A DNA stretch of 64,000 nt, from positions 519,001-583,000 of the forward strand of contig JAVSML010025176.1 of NCBI GenBank assembly GCA_038503035.1. Reading direction: 5' to 3'. How positions within the stretch are numbered: the first letter of the stretch is position 1; the number at the start of each line of letters is the position of its first letter. This document shows positions 44,397-55,000 of this stretch, in pieces. The position numbers were made by a program, and so were the translations under genes. The notes below the pieces were generated by a model. It searched no databases and was not told the DNA's origin. It worked only from the letters and a program-made list of their open reading frames with translations. Source of the stretch: Crocodylus rhombifer (lineage: Eukaryota; Chordata; Crocodylia; Crocodylidae).

Positions 44397-44790
44397 CAGA
44401 CTACCTCTGATCTCCTATAGGGAGGGCCTTTCTAGGCAATGTCAGTCCAGTTCCATAGGGCTCCGGGTGTTCTTACTGAGCATGTGCAGCCTGGCACAAT
44501 GGTGGGTTGCCTCATCTTTTGTTTCTTGAATGCTGGGGGTGATTCCAAGGGCTGGGCCCGTGGTCCAGGTATTGGTGTTGATGATTTGGTCATTCAGAGA
44601 GAGCTATTTCTAGACCTACTGCCACTGTCTCTCAAGTACCCTCATTCATGTCCATTCATTCAGGAACCAAGTTACATAGGAGAGGTAGTATGAGTCATAG
44701 GTTACACAACCGGCCTTGGCGATAAGATGGAGGCTTGACATTACAAGATGGAAACTTGACATGACTTATGCTAACTTACATATATAGGCC

Positions 44791-45124
44791 TAAAACAGTA
44801 ATCACACAATAAAAAAGCAGTAAAAAAAAAATCAATAATTATCACTTATAAAACAGTGGATATCTATATCAAAATAGCAGGACACTTATTTGCAAAGCGG
44901 GGAGACACAAGTAAAATTTACTACCTAAAATAAATGTTAAAGCTTATCCTACATCTTAGCTTACTTATACTTATTTATAGGGAATAGAGAGGGAGAGAAA
45001 AAGTCAGAAATGGTTGGGGAAGGGGAGGGAATGCATTTTAAAATAAATTTAAAAAAAGAAAAACTGGAGGTTTTGCTACACATTCAGTATGTTTTGGGTT
45101 GTAGGATGTTGGCTTCTGATGATG
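44791..45124. other. AT-rich non-coding stretch
   Basis: Nothing coding. Probably remaining hAT interior or LTR flank. Confidence 0.45.
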
Positions 45125-45806
45125 AGGTTAGCAAGTTTCAGTGCTTGTTTGAATTTACAAACCACTTTTCACAGATGAGTCAATGAACTGCACTTCATGA
45201 ACCTCCTAAGGTACAGAAACTCAGGGACTCAATATAGACATTGGAATTAAGACACACTACAACCTGCCAGACCTCTGACTCCCCTGGTACCTCTCCTCAG
45301 GTACCTCTCCACTTTTATCTGCTACATCCCCCAGCCCCACCTGTTTCTCACCCCCTGATGCCTCCATTTCCATTTCCAGGCTTTCTTGCCTGAATTGCAC
45401 ACCAGCCTCTGGCTTCTTTACTGTTCATTCCATGCAGAAAGAGCACACACACCAACTGCAGGTTCTTCCTCAGCCTAACAAAGGATTTTTAACCCAAAAG
45501 CTTGCTAAGATATATTTCTGCATTTAGTTGGTCTACTAAAAGATATCAGATTGACCCAAAGAACCTCGTCTGCCATGTCCTTAGACCAGAGGTGGGCAAT
45601 TATTTTGGATGGAGGGCTGCTTACTGAGTTTTGGCAAGTCATTGAGGGCTGCATGACAGGCATCCAGGGGCAGATAAATATTAATTTTATTACTTTTGGG
45701 GGGGCCCTGAGGGCTGGATAAAATCATCTGGTGTGCTGGATCTAGCCCCCGGGCCGCATTTAGCCTACCCCTGCCTTAGACCAACATGGCTACAACCTAC
45801 ACCCCT
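45125..45806 (+). mobile_element. Penelope-like element 3' end, interrupted by a MITE
   Basis: The left part corresponds to the region just after the GIY-YIG domain (TTTTCACAGATGAGTCAATG, ~45165) and runs through the 3' non-coding sequence homologous in inverted orientation to 40330-40511 and 42986-43080. It continues with GCTTGCTAAGATATAT, GTTGGTCTACTAAAAGATAT and, after the MITE, ACCAACATGGCTACAAC. This ending is characteristic of reptile Penelope-like elements in my recollection. No coding potential remains. Confidence 0.7.
45587..45773. mobile_element. hAT MITE (187 bp) with perfect 8-bp TSD
   Basis: The element begins CAGAGGTGGGCAAT and ends TTAGCCTACCCCTG, imperfect inverted termini of the CAGGGGTGGGCAA hAT type. 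CCTTAGAC is repeated exactly at 45579-45586 and 45774-45781. Removing the element and one repeat restores the Penelope 3' end. No transposase. Confidence 0.88.
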
Positions 45807-45809
45807 AGC

Positions 45810-46200
45810 ACCTGTCCCCAGTCAGCTGATTGGAAAGAGGCAGGGCTCTAGGCACATCTAAGCCCCAGGGTTGGGGCTGGCAAGGCCAGTTCTCTGGCAG
45901 TTGCTGGAGAAGAAGCTCTAGCAGGAAAGGAAAGAAAGGCTGTGTGACAGTTTGGCTGTCTGAGATTCTAGTGCTACTGTGCTGCTTACCTGTTGTTATT
46001 TAAAGTGGTGGACCTGGATAAGGATGTAGGGGAGGAGGAGACCTCATTGGGGCATACTATTGTGTCATGTAGAGGCCCCAGTGCCAGTGAGGGCACAGGG
46101 ACAGGGGGTATAGAGAGCCCAGCAACAATAGAAGGTAGAGTGAGACCGAGATTTCATTACAGGGATGATATCAATATACTATCTGCAAGGCATGGGGCAT
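45810..46200 (+). mobile_element. LTR fragment, same family as 14765-15404
   Basis: CAGTCAGCTGATTGG, CCAGGGTTGGGGCTGG and the distal block whose conceptual translation contains GEEETSLGH and GPSASEGTGTG correspond to the minus-strand LTR at 14765-15404. The 5' part with the TG start is missing. It directly follows the Penelope 3' end. 46201-46488 may be its downstream leader but has no recognisable coding sequence. Confidence 0.55.
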
Positions 46201-46488
46201 GGTAAGGGGTGGTTGGAGCCACACATCCTGCCCATAAGGCTTAGGGTGTCCCCTTGAGGCACCTGCTCAGAGCAGGTCCGAGCAAGGGGTCCAAGAACTA
46301 TAGGGTGTAGTGGGGTCCATTAGGACTGTGACTGAGCTGAGACTTGAGGGCAGCCTCCCTATCAATTATCTTTTCCAACAAGACATGGTGGCACGTGAGA
46401 AGAGAAGGCACCCACAGGGTGGAGCTGGCATGGTCACAGGGCCCTAGGGGTATCATGGCCATCTCTAGGGACCCTACTCCATGACAAA
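46201..46488. other. Non-coding stretch between LTR fragment and tandem array
   Basis: Moderate-GC sequence with no recognised repeat. It could be LTR-element leader or hAT interior. Confidence 0.4.
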
Positions 46489-47030
46489 GTGCAGTTTTCC
46501 AGAAATCCTGTACCTATCTCCTTGAAAACTGGCATGGCCTCATAAGGGGCTAGCATTCCTGCTGTTTTCATCCTGCTCTGCCTTAACACACACACACACA
46601 AAGTCATACATGTCACAAGTTTTGCTCTGAACAGTTTGAGGTGTGTTTTCCCAGAAACCCCTGCACCTATCTCTTTGAAAGGTGGCAGACTTCATGGCCT
46701 TAGAAGGGGCTCCCACACTCACACATCATGAGTTTTCATCCTCCTGTGCCTTCACACTCACACACCATGAGTTTTGCTCAGAACAGTTTGAGGTGCTGTT
46801 TCCCAGAAATCCCTCTACCTATCTCCTGAAAACTTGGCAGGCTTTGTGGCCCCAAAAGGGGCTAGCATCTCTGCTGTTTTTATCCTGCTGTGTCTTCACA
46901 CTCACAAGTGACACAAGTTTGCTTTCAAAACTTTGAGGTACTTTTCCCATAAAGTTCAGCACCTATCTCCTTGAACTTTGACAGGCTTCATGGTCTCAGA
47001 AGGGGCTACCATCCCTGCTGTTTTCAACTG
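46489..47030 (+). repeat. ~152-bp tandem array (about 3.6 units) near the hAT right end
   Basis: Units begin near 46489, 46641, 46793 and 46938, each with GTTTTCCCAGAAATCC, CACCTATCTCCTTGAAA, a CTTCATGGCC block, AAGGGGCTAGCATCC and a CACACTCACACA segment. The spacing is 152, 152 and 145 bp. The array lies just inside the right end of the hAT element and ends before its A-rich subterminal region. Confidence 0.85.
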
Positions 47031-47039
47031 AATCAGGCA

Positions 47040-47239
47040 AAAAATGACATAGTTATAGGCATTTTCATGATTCCCCATTATAGCCTATGGGCAAAACACG
47101 TTGAAACAATGTTGAAACAGCATTGAAATTGTTTCACTGTTTCAGCAAAACAGAACAGTGCTTCAAAACAGCAAAATAAAACACTTCAAAATGGCGAATC
47201 TGAAACCAAAACAAAACATTGCTGTTTTGCACAGCCCTA
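47040..47239 (+). mobile_element. hAT right subterminal region and terminus
   Basis: An A-rich segment with repeated TTCAAAA and GAAACA motifs ends TTTTGCACAGCCCTA. It is the right-hand counterpart of 37138-37310. Confidence 0.75.
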
Positions 47240-47247
47240 TTATTTCA
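47240..47247. repeat. Target-site duplication, right copy (TTATTTCA)
   Basis: Exact partner of 37130-37137. Confidence 0.8.
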
Positions 47248-48099
47248 GTTTAACAGATAGTCTAAAGAATTATTTTTCCTCATGTATGTTTTCAGGGGGA
47301 ATTTATGTAGCAAATAAATAAACATTATGTTACCTAAAACGTCAAAAAGCAACAGGAAATTAAAAAAACAACCATTCTACTCAATCACCCAAAAGTTTAG
47401 CTGCTTGTTCAACAGTCATCAGGCAAAAATTGAGGTCTCTCCAACATGAAACGTCATGTAAATAATTACTAATTGGAACAAGGATTTGAACATGTCTCTT
47501 TCACATCTCAGATAAGTGTTCTACCGTAATCTTCATAATGGTTCTATTAGAAACAGAGATACTTTAGTTGTATTTAAATCAATTCTTCTGGATCAAGTCA
47601 GATAATAGAGCTATAATATATAAGGAAAGACATACTGTATGCAGATTCCAGAGAGAGTCTATATGTCAAGGATCAAGAAAAGAGATAAATTTATATAATT
47701 TTAACATAAAACATACTTTTCATACATACTTGGATATTCAAATAAAGACATACTGTCACAGTGATTCATATTTAAAAGAAGATAACTCTTCTTTTTAAAG
47801 GCAGGGTAACTAAGGTACAGACACATAACAAACCAGTGAATGAATTAGGAACAGATGTCTGAATGTTGACAAGGGAGCTCTTGTCAAGTTCAGCTCTTAC
47901 TAGTCAATTAATCAGTTAAATTGTGCTCTATGGTTTGTTACATGTGGGTGAGATTCAATCCAGTCTCCAAGTCTGTTTTTCTGTTTTTGTTGATGTTGTT
48001 CCTTTTGGAGAGCCATAATGAAAAATGGCTTCCAGGGGATGGTGCAGAAATGAAGACTATCCCATCCACTGGAAATCAAGAGTCAGAGGAAACTATTTA

Positions 48100-48102
<3 letters not shown>
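47248..48102. other. AT-rich non-coding stretch
   Basis: Nothing recognised. Confidence 0.5.
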
Positions 48103-48149
<47 letters not shown>

Positions 48150-48159
48150 NNNNNNNNNN

Positions 48160-48208
<49 letters not shown>
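48103..48208. repeat. (AC)n microsatellite with internal 10-N gap
   Basis: Uninterrupted AC on both sides of an assembly gap at 48150-48159, so the true repeat is of unknown length. The His/Thr-repeat open frame across it is an artefact. Confidence 0.97.
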
Positions 48209-48210
<2 letters not shown>

Positions 48211-48853
48211 TAGTAAGTGCTGAAAAAGGCAACCACCAGTGTTAAAGATTTAACACATGCCCGCAACACAGATGATGGCCCCTAGCAGAAAATCCCATGC
48301 CTCTCAGCTTGAGTTCCATTGAGAGCTGATGGTCACTCAATACTGGCTATTCCTTATTTCTGGCAGGTAAACTAAAAATTCATCAAATACCACTTTTACT
48401 ATGCATAAAATTGGTGTAGTTACTACAAGTACATTATTCAATAGCAGTTGCAAAGGGAGATAGTCCAAAGATATATACATATTTCTCAATATGAAGAAGT
48501 CTGAGGAAAAATTCATATCTGTCAAATGAAAACTAAGACCCATATGACAGTATCTTTGCTGTGTAAATTTCTACCTATCCTGAGCTGGAGCCTGGGAACA
48601 ACACAGCCTCCAATACGCTTTTTTTGTCACAAATGTTCATATTTCTTCAATGCCTATTATCTAAAATGAGTGTGAATTCAAGTCTTGAGAGGAAGTGGAG
48701 AGAAACAAAGGTATATTGTGATAGCTATATTTCTGGTTCTCTTTTGACCATAGAATATAAGAAAAAGTTAAACTCAGCAACATCCCTTCTTTTGTGATTA
48801 TGATTAATGCAGGGAAATTTAAAACATAACTCTAGGTTAACTTCATACATAAA
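48209..48853. other. AT-rich non-coding stretch
   Basis: Nothing recognised. Confidence 0.5.
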
Positions 48854-50231
48854 GGCTAGGGATAGACATTACACATAAACCAGTTCAAGTGATCAGAAAC
48901 TGGTTTAAACCTGTAACAGAACAGACATTCAGTACACATAAACCAGTTTAAAAAAGGTTGAAACTGGTTTGAGATAAACCTGGTTGAATGTAGTTTCAGA
49001 TTTAACTGATTTGGCTCAGACCAGTTTATGCAATGCCTGTCTCAGGTCCCTTGCTGGTTTAAGATAAACCAGACTCCCCCAGCCTCCCAGCATGCTTTCT
49101 GGGCTGGGTGGAGCTCTGTTCTCTGCTCCAGTGAGCTGGGCTGGCCCTTCCCCTCTGCTCTCTAGCCAGAACAGGAGCAAGGTGTTTCCAGATGCTGGTC
49201 TGCCATGACCCCTGAGGCATATTCCTCCCTTCATCCCCTCTCCCCAACTCCCCTCCACTGGCAAACCCTAGGGACTGCAGGTGCTGTTTGCCAGACCCAA
49301 CTGTACCTCCATGGCTTGCCTGCAGCCAGGCAGGGGCAGAGTTAATTTCTCCCTCTGTCCCTTCTCTCCCCTGGAACCTCTGGGGGTTTGACTGCAGTCT
49401 CTGTGGCTTGCCTGCAGCCAGGAAGGGAGGGGATTAATTCCACAGCTGGTCCCAGAGGTGAAGGAAGAGAGGCAAGCTATGTCCACTGTGTGCAGATCCT
49501 AGCCCTGCACCTGTGAGCCTAGAGCTAATACCTGCAGTACCAGACTGAAAGGTGGGAAGTGTTTGACAATCATTACACATGGCGGAGATGTAGTTAAGAG
49601 AAGTTGTAGACAGTGTCACCAAAGAATTCAGAGAGCTACATACCTAAACAAAGCCTTTATGAATGCTTGACTGTAAGGAGATACTCTGCCTTCAGGATCA
49701 GTAAAAATAATTCTTGTCTTCCTATATTACATTTTAAGATAGACTAAATTGTGTCTGCTGTGTTTTACTGGACTGCATCTTATCTTAGGCAAAATTTTTG
49801 GTAGTTCCCTGTTGTATGCTTTGCAAATTGCTGTGCTCAATACATACCTGCTTCAGAGAAAGAACTTTTTCACTATCCCCACTCTTCAGTCTAGCAGAAG
49901 CTGCCCCTCCACCCTCCCTCCCTACACTGGTGACTGAATTCCCATGTATTGTACTAGCCCTGGCTGGTGCCTGGCCCTGCCCCCTCTGCTTCAGCAGGGA
50001 AGTGTGAGAGCCTTGGAGGGTGTCTCCTTCCCTCCCCTTTGGCAGTGGCTGGCAGGCATGATCTAGCACCCCCAGCTTCTGGCTTGACCCACTGCAGGCA
50101 TGTGGCTGCATATCCTGGTTTAATGGAGTATGTCTGTCCAGTTATTAATCAATTTAAGCTGCGCAGTTTAGACTAAGGTGCAAAGAGTGAATCAATTCAG
50201 GCTTGGGCTTTTTAAATATCTGTCCCTAACC
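48854..50231 (-). mobile_element. TIR DNA transposon, non-autonomous (GGCTAGGGACAGACATT family, copy 2)
   Basis: Left terminus GGCTAGGGATAGACATT and right terminus (reverse complement) GGTTAGGGACAGATATT match at 14 of 17 positions. The first 230 bp correspond in inverted orientation to the right end of the copies at 58876 and 60110, and contain at least six AAACCAGTT/AACTGGTTT motifs. The right end (~50140-50231) corresponds to the left ends of those copies. The GC-rich interior includes a two-copy ~92-bp tandem duplication (TGGCTTGCCTGCAGCCAGG at 49312 and 49404). No transposase. Confidence 0.75.
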
Positions 50232-50699
50232 AGAAAGGTAAATCCCTTTTAAACAGTACTGGCATGCTTATAACAAAAGGCAAGGAAGAACTGTGTAATA
50301 ATCAGGTTTGTGACTTATTAAAACAAGTCAGCTGCCCAATTCAAACTCCTAGAATACAATTTACTTGCCAGAATATCCGACCACAAATGTTCCTAGAAAA
50401 AGTCTTGGCAGTTTCAATATCTTCTTTATGAAAAATGGCAAAAGTGGTTGTGTTTTGGCTTCTCTATGCCAATAGAGGTCTGGAAAGAATAGCATACAGT
50501 ATGATTCTTACGGAGATTATTTCTTCTACTTTTCTTGTTGCAGCTATAGTTCTTTCTGGCTTATTCAGGCTTTAAGCTATTTAACTGTATTATTTTATTA
50601 TTTTATGGTGAATCAGGCCCTTTGTGTTTCAGGTCAGAAATCTTAAATACAGAGCTATTTTAATTATAGTTAATATATTTCATACGTTAAAAGCAATGC
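50232..50699. other. AT-rich non-coding stretch
   Basis: Nothing recognised. Confidence 0.5.
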
Positions 50700-50762
50700 A
50701 ATATACATACATGTACACATACATATGTATGTATACAGAATACTTATACACTTATGTACATA
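50700..50762. repeat. ATAC/ATGT-rich microsatellite, left part
   Basis: Degenerate TACATA/GTATGT units that continue in similar form at 51331-51405 on the other side of the Tigger-like element. Confidence 0.75.
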
Positions 50763-51330
50763 CAAGCAGTCCTTGACTTACAACATTTTAAGTTACAATG
50801 CATCACACTTACGATGTTTATAAACTGACACCCTGTTTCAACTTTCTGACGTCAGTTTCAACTTTATAACGCTTGATCCAATCCCACGCCATGCTATGCC
50901 ATGCCAGTGAACAAGTTCACTGTGTCGCCCATCTCCCTGGAGATCATCTGTCCAAAATTCATTGGACACTTTCTTTAAGAAGGCAGACAAGACTCCAGAA
51001 AAACCTGCAGCCAAGACTCCTGAGAAGACTCCAGCCAAGAACCCTTCAAAGAGTCCAGCAAAGTCACCTCAAAGAAGTCCTTCCTAGTCAATATGATTGC
51101 TATTTACAATATAAATGCATTAATGTAGTTATATTACTCATCTATAATTGATTGAGTACAACATTTTGGCGTGGGGGGGTTAGTAAAAATAGGGTATCAG
51201 GCCTGGTGTAGGAACCAATCCCCCATTTATAACATTGTTTCTTATGGGCAAATCAGTTCTGAGTTACAACATTTTGACTTAAGACATGGGTTTTAGGAAC
51301 CTTTTGCATTGTAAGCCTGAGGACTGCCTG
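50763..51330 (+). mobile_element. Tigger/pogo-like (Tc1-mariner group) element, internally deleted
   Basis: The ends are inverted repeats, CAAGCAGTCCTTGACTTAC on the left and CAGGCAGTCCTCAGGCTTAC as the reverse complement of the right, flanked by TA on both sides (50761-50762 and 51331-51332), the Tc1/mariner target. The interior retains a plus-strand coding tail at ~50967-51087 reading FKKADKTPEKPAAKTPEKT, then PAKNPSKSPAKSP and a stop. It is a Lys/Pro-rich segment that I interpret as the C-terminal end of the lost transposase. No DDE domain remains. Confidence 0.75.
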
Positions 51331-51405
51331 TATAATATATATATATGCATATGTATATATCTGTGTATTTATATATGTATGTGTATATGCATATGTATGT
51401 ATAAT
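51331..51405. repeat. TATA/ATGTAT-rich microsatellite, right part
   Basis: TATATATA and GTATGTGTATATGCATATG-type units. Same composition as 50700-50762. Confidence 0.75.
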
Positions 51406-51445
51406 GAGGCAGGTATCTGCTATATTCACTTGTGATGTATTAGGA

Positions 51446-52002
51446 CAGGAGTGCTCAACTTCTGGCCTGCTGGCCAAGTGTGGCCCACAGAGCCACTGCA
51501 TCCGGCCGGCAGGGCTCCCCATGGGTCAGGAAATTTGGTGGCAGGGTAGCAGTGGCCATTAATATGGCCACCCTTTCCCTGTCAAATTACCAAATCCCAA
51601 GCTCTGCAAAGCTGGTCAGAAGCAATTGACTCAGGCTGCAAGCCCTTCCCCTGTGGGACTGGGCCAGGCTGGGTCAGGCCCCCCTCCATCCCCCTCGACT
51701 TCTAGATTGGGGCTGGGCCACACTCTCTTCCCTTCCTGCAGGGTGGGTTGAGGCCTGGCCATGCCCCCTTCCCCCACAGAGTTGGGTCATGCATTATTCC
51801 CTTTCCATGGGGTCAAATCAAGCTCCTTTCTCTTACAAGGCTGTGTTAGGGCTGGCCTGCCACTTCGTCCCCATCCATGTGGCCAGATGCTGCCCGCTGT
51901 GCCTGCCTGGATGCTAGATTAGGAACACTGGCTGGGTCTGGCCTGTAGATGGACCAGGAGCTGTCAATCTGGCCCCTCAGGCAAAAAGGTTGAGCACCAT
52001 TG
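51446..52002. mobile_element. Non-autonomous hAT element
   Basis: Ends CAGGAGTGCTCAACTT and (reverse complement) CAATGGTGCTCAACCTT form inverted termini of the hAT type. TATTAGGA before and TGTTAAGG after could be a decayed 8-bp duplication. The interior is GC-rich (CCTTCCCC, GGGCTGGGCC) without a recognisable transposase. Confidence 0.7.
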
Positions 52003-55000
52003 TGTTAAGGAAATGTATCTTATGATCTGACCATCAGGTTTTCTTCCCTAGCCAATATTCAGTGATGACGACTGCAGTGTAAGTCATTTGTATATTTTTC
52101 AGCATTTCTTGCTTTATCAGGTTCTCATTTGAATTTTTACCATTCTTTATAGAAGCTATAGTAGAAGGTATCTTCTCCTGTTTGCTTCTTATTTGACAGC
52201 AATTTATAGTTTGTTTCAGTCATATTGCTGACATTTTTCACTTTTTTGAGTATTTCAAAATTGGTAAAAATCATTACACTGTTCTTTATAGTCTAGCTGT
52301 TGCTAAACAAATGCTTACAAAAGCCTTGTTTAAAGAAATGTTGGAGAGAAAAACAATTTGCTTTGATCTGCTGTTAACATTAGTCTTCTCAGGCACAAGT
52401 AGCCTGTTAAGATGTAAAAGCAGACAAACACACAGCATTTTGAGGCAACAAGTTTCATCAATGACAAATAGCACCACTTTAATGATTTTCCAGGTTTCTT
52501 TAGGCATTCTGCGGATTTTGAGGGGGGTGGTCTTCTAAATATGTGCGAGTTGTGCTATAAATTAACAGGCATTTTTTTAAGATTGCATTTAAGGCTAGAA
52601 TATCCTCTGAGTACAGCCTAAATAAACAGTGTCCACCTCTATATATTCATAGTTGTTGATGAAGTGTGGTTCTACATATCCAGCAACAGCCCTGTCTCAC
52701 ATCCCCAGGTATGCTACACTTAACTCATCTCCACAGCTGTGATTTGCTTATGGTACTTACTCCTGAATATACTACCCATATTTCCCACCCACCTTTTACA
52801 CACACACACACACACACACACATACACACACACACACGCTGCAGGACCAATCTTTATCACCATCCTCTCTCAAGCTTTTCTTTGTGCTGAAAGGAGTTTG
52901 CCTTTAATGCCCAAGGTAGGTCCTGAATGACTACTTATATTTATCAGCATGGCAAAAATAACTGAGACAGCAGCAATGTAAATTTATTCACATCACCCCA
53001 TCAACACATCTCAACTCTGAGCTAGAACCTCTTCTAGGAGTGAAAGTATAGTTTGCCTTAGCCCAATCTTTTACAATTTTGCATTGGTACTGCCAGTAAA
53101 GGTGGAAATCGGGCAAGCAGTGGGAATGGGATAGTTCTTTTGATGTGGGCACATGTTGGAAGGTCTAATATCAGATTCCTACAAGTTACACCACTTAAGT
53201 TTCCCAATGGCCCTCTTAAACCACTAGCAGCCTTGGAGTCATCCAGGCCCCTCATCAAATCACTAGTTTACCTTAAACAAATTTCAATAGTACTGAAGAA
53301 CTCTTAAGATACACGTATTCACCTTCTTCTCATGCTGGCTCCATCCAAATATTAATGTAATATTAAAATGTAATTGAAATAATCTAAATTAAAAAGGATT
53401 TCCAATTATCTGAAAGCAGTCAGAGACTGCCAGCAGTTTGTTTTCTCCATTTATATGGAAAATTATACTTTTACCTATACATTATAGTGGGGTTTCCTGA
53501 GATGATATTAAAGGCCCAAAACTTATTGGTAAATGGATATTACATGTAAGCACAAACCTATTTGAAATATTTTTTTTTAAGCTGTCTCTCCTTTAGCAGC
53601 TCCTCAGCCATGTAGCTTCATCGCTTTAAAAGCAATAATTTCTAAGATGTTTACAGAGCAGAAATAATGATAGAAAGGGAAAAAAAAAAAACCCTGTCAA
53701 TAAGTTTAATCCGAGGGTCTGTGGTGCAGAAATAAACAGAGAGAAATCAACAAATTACAGTCTTTTACTGTATTTATCTCTGATCTAGTTTATTCTCTCA
53801 CTATTGATGCACTCCTAATGCGAATACAGGTGTGGGGAAGGGCACAGAGAGAAAACTAAACACTTCCATCAGAACTAAACACTAACACCATATTCCTAGC
53901 TCCCTGTCTAGGATGTCTTATTTTAGCAGTTTCAAGAAAGAAAATGGTTTTTTTAGATGTCTTCAGATGTTAATAGATTTTTGTGTTGTACATTTCAAGA
54001 GCCTGAAAGCAAATGCCCGGCAACATACAGTAAGAGACATAAGGCAAAATAGAATCAGATTTGATGTGAAACAATGCAGAAAGTGTTGAAGATGGGTATG
54101 GAATTATACTTAGCAAGTTAGGCATGGGGAGAAACCATTTGTGAGATCTCTAAGGAACAGATTGTGCCTGTCAAAAGCACTGAGTTTAAGTGTTGTTATA
54201 TTGCATGCCTTCCACATGCAAAGAAGTGAATGTTCCCCTATCCTTTTAAAGAGTCCCAAGGTAGTCCAATTTGCATGGAAATGTTTACACATCCTTCAGA
54301 GGAAATCAGCTAAACTCAGTTTCCACTACGTTGAGGTAAAAGTCAAGTTGCCATTTTCTTATTTGTGGTAATTAACCTTTTTGGTTCCTAGCACCTACCA
54401 TAAATTAATGCATCTCAAGCTTAAATTAACTTGCATCTTTTGCTCTCAAGAACAACCTGCAGAGCGGCATTTATTTGGCTTTGGTCCTGCAAAGCTATCA
54501 TTTTACCTGCTTTTAAGAATTGATACCAGCTTCTTTACACTGGAATCACTAAATAAATGAATAAACACTATCTGCAGAATGCACATTAGAGCCTTGATCT
54601 AGCAGTTTAAAAATCTCTTACCCAGCTCTGAGTGACACGTTCCATAGGGAGGTTGTTTGGTTGCAAAGAGTCAGCGTCATAAGCACTCTTACAACATCCC
54701 TCCTCACTGCTGAAAGCATAGGAATTGTAGCTAGGGGTAAATGGCTTGTCTATGGTCCTGCAGCAGCATGGGGGTAGAGCAGTGGGGAACAAACACAAAT
54801 ATATGCACATCATATTTTTTAATTTGGCTGAATCTCTTAAATACAGTTTGGGTCTCATAGCCTTGGTTTCCATCAGTCCTAAATATCAAAGGAAAATAAA
54901 TAGCTTATGATTTGGGGGAGGGAGTTGGAAATTACTGTGACTGACTTTTAACCCTACTGACCATTTTACATTTCTAAGCCTCTCTTTACTATCAATGACT

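Larger units (their letters stand above)
43650..44790 (-). mobile_element. Retroviral-type LTR and adjoining sequence
   Basis: On the minus strand a possible start TGTAAGTTAGCATAAG lies at ~44780. AAGATGGAGGC-type motifs and GCACATGCTCAGTAAG (~44475-44490) are typical of U3. A TATA box (CCCATAAAAAAGGG) lies at 44382-44396 and a polyadenylation signal AATAAA at 44064-44069, about 320 bp later. The order TATA then AATAAA on one strand is strong evidence for an LTR. Beyond the signal comes a ~109-bp tandem duplication and a purine-rich tail. No gag, pol or env is recognisable, and both outer borders are approximate. Confidence 0.6.
37138..47239 (+). mobile_element. 10.1-kb hAT transposon colonised by other elements
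   Basis: The left terminus TTGGGCTATGCAAAA (37138-37152) and the reverse complement of the right terminus, TAGGGCTGTGCAAAA (47225-47239), match at 13 of 15 positions. The interval is flanked by an exact 8-bp direct repeat, TTATTTCA, at 37130-37137 and 47240-47247, the target-site length typical of hAT transposons. Both subterminal regions are rich in TTCAAAA/TTTTGAA motifs (37170-37300 and 47100-47215). A broken BED-hAT transposase lies inside at 38355-40228 in the same orientation. The remainder is largely other elements that appear to have inserted later: Penelope-like pieces, a Harbinger-like insertion, a minus-strand LTR, another LTR piece and a tandem array. Subtracting these leaves roughly 4-5 kb, a plausible length for an autonomous hAT. 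Confidence 0.8.

Noticed and set aside
47921..48223. ORF with long His-Thr repeat
   Set aside because: Translation of the AC microsatellite across an assembly gap.
50960..51087. Lys/Pro-rich histone H1-like peptide
   Set aside because: It lies inside TA-flanked Tigger-like termini and is better explained as a transposase tail.
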